From contig JBAIZL010000001.1 of the NCBI GenBank assembly GCA_036971475.1, positions 285,661,925 to 285,725,924 of the forward strand: a stretch of DNA of 64,000 nt, given 5' to 3'. The position numbers and the translations under genes are program-made. The first letter of the stretch is position 1. Each line of letters begins with the position of its first letter. Below, one piece after another: positions 63,236 to 64,000 of this stretch. The notes below the pieces were generated by a model that did no database searches, was not told where the DNA came from, and worked only from the letters and a program-made list of their open reading frames with translations. Source of the stretch: Prosapia bicincta (Eukaryota; Arthropoda; Insecta; Hemiptera; Cercopidae).

Positions 63236-63487
63236 ATAATAATAATAATTATTATTATTCTCTGTGGAGGTTGGAATCCATTTATGCTCCATCAAGCCTG
63301 CCCAGGCAGACCGGTGTGTGGGAATCCTAGCGAATACCCACTAAACCCTTCTTCCTTTCCGGCCTTTTGTGGATATGGCTGGGGTATCACTGTATTAGCA
63401 TTCTTCCCGGTCAGGTGTTTCTTTATTAACCTCAGTGGTTTCTGTTTATAAAACTGATCTTGTTCGGCCTGGTCACCAGGCTTGACG
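63236..63487 (-). mobile_element. R1-clade retrotransposon 3' UTR with (TAA)n tail
   Basis: On the minus strand the UTR follows the stop codon at 63488. It has gcctggtgaccaggccgaac, cactaaa/tagtgggtattcgc, cacacaccggtctgcc, and ends in gagaataataataattatta, a simple TAA-type tail. Confidence 0.7.
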
Positions 63488-64000
63488 TCAATCTCCTTCC
63501 TGTTTCATTTTAGTGCACAGTATTTCCTCGATGTATGCCGCTACCTCTATCCAGTTGGGTGCGCTATGCAGCATCGTGCCCACAATGTTGTCCGGGTATA
63601 TTGTCCTGACGTTGCTGTCAAGGGTCGATCTGTCCACTTGCCACCGTTTGCCACAATGAGAGCAGTTTGGGTTGTCCACCTTCCCCATTCTATATAAATA
63701 GGCCCGGAAGTAGCCATGGCCTGTTAAGAACTGTGTTGTGTAGAAGTTCACTTTCCCATGCCGCCTTTCAGTCCAAGTAGATAGGTTTTTTATTACCATG
63801 GCTGTCCATCTTCCGGTGGGTTCCGCAGACCGTCTTTCTTGTCACTTAGCCATCGTTAGCCTTCTCTCCTCGCTTTTGTTTTCCCTGCCGTCAATATTGC
63901 TTCGCCGCTCCACAATAGTCTTCTGCTCAAGTACCAGCAGGTCAACAGGAATTATTTCTGCCCCCACTACAAACCACTAGATTCAGAGACCTTTCGATAA
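63488..64000 (-). pseudogene. R1-clade non-LTR retrotransposon ORF2 C-terminus, decayed, partial
   Basis: The frame from the stop at 63488 back to 63841 reads GRWTAMVIKNLSTWTERRHG, KVNFYTTQFLTGHGYFRAYL and YRMGKVDNPNCSHCG, the conserved region after the reverse transcriptase in R1-clade elements (TQFLTGHGYFxxYLxRM...C-x2-C). Normally this continues to a His and a further Cys before a CxRW segment. Here NCSHCG joins directly to KRWQVDRSTLD, so 12 to 16 residues including that His and Cys are deleted. TGA at 63844-63842 replaces what is usually TGG. Further left-of-protein sequence (EIIPVDLLVLEQKT, RREN-like) is open to about 63970. Near the window edge YRKVSESSGL is in another frame. The element continues beyond 64000. 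Confidence 0.85.

Overview
This is AT-rich, intron- and repeat-dominated eukaryotic DNA with almost no protein-coding content. Interstitial (TTAGG)n-like blocks, an R1-type non-LTR retrotransposon end, a piggyBac-type element, a pogo-like MITE and Penelope-like elements (PLEs) point to an arthropod, most likely an insect. The frequent TAGGCCTA octamer may suit a hemipteran, but I cannot fix the species. No bacterial-style operons, RNA operons or CRISPR arrays are present.

Host gene content. The one convincing host exon lies on the minus strand at 45797-45937. It has a start codon in a good insect context, a signal peptide, a short Cys-containing segment and a perfect GTAAGT donor. Upstream at 46466-46500 are an exact Initiator and an exactly spaced DPE, so this is probably the 5' end of a secreted-protein gene. 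Anosmin-1/Kallmann-like is the best guess. Its first intron would run leftward, and no second exon was recognised in the window. A patch of coding-like sequence on the minus strand at about 49993-50363 is unassigned.

Layout. 1-865: 39-bp minisatellite with a 308-bp higher-order period. 3852-4583 and 22858-23361: remnants of one PLE family (GIY-YIG endonuclease end, 3' UTR, hammerhead motif), bracketed by (TA)n. 8756-10066: a second PLE remnant on the minus strand and a fold-back with hammerhead-like ends. 14465-14913 and 18483-18880: MITE-like elements. 15530-16240: 54-bp satellite. 31120-32434: decayed piggyBac-like element with 18-bp terminal repeats. 33935-34565: GC-rich 32-bp minisatellite. 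36939-43160: fold-backs and tandem repeats. 50614-51080 and 55990-56226: very long (TG/CA)n tracts. 51998-62115: several fold-backs, including a 456-bp one at 55055-55510 that carries a complete hammerhead ribozyme motif in each arm. 59140-59952: a stack of PLE end modules separated by (TA)n. 62444-62889: pogo-like MITE split by a PLE end. 63236-64000: 3' end of an R1-clade retrotransposon on the minus strand, running off the window.

The unifying theme is a set of related small elements whose ends carry hammerhead ribozyme cores with palindromic helix III. Such helices are expected to work as dimers, and the motifs often sit as inverted pairs and next to microsatellites. Hammerheads are known from PLEs. 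The fold-back arrangement and the mixture of several hammerhead families in one 64-kb window are the most interesting aspects here.
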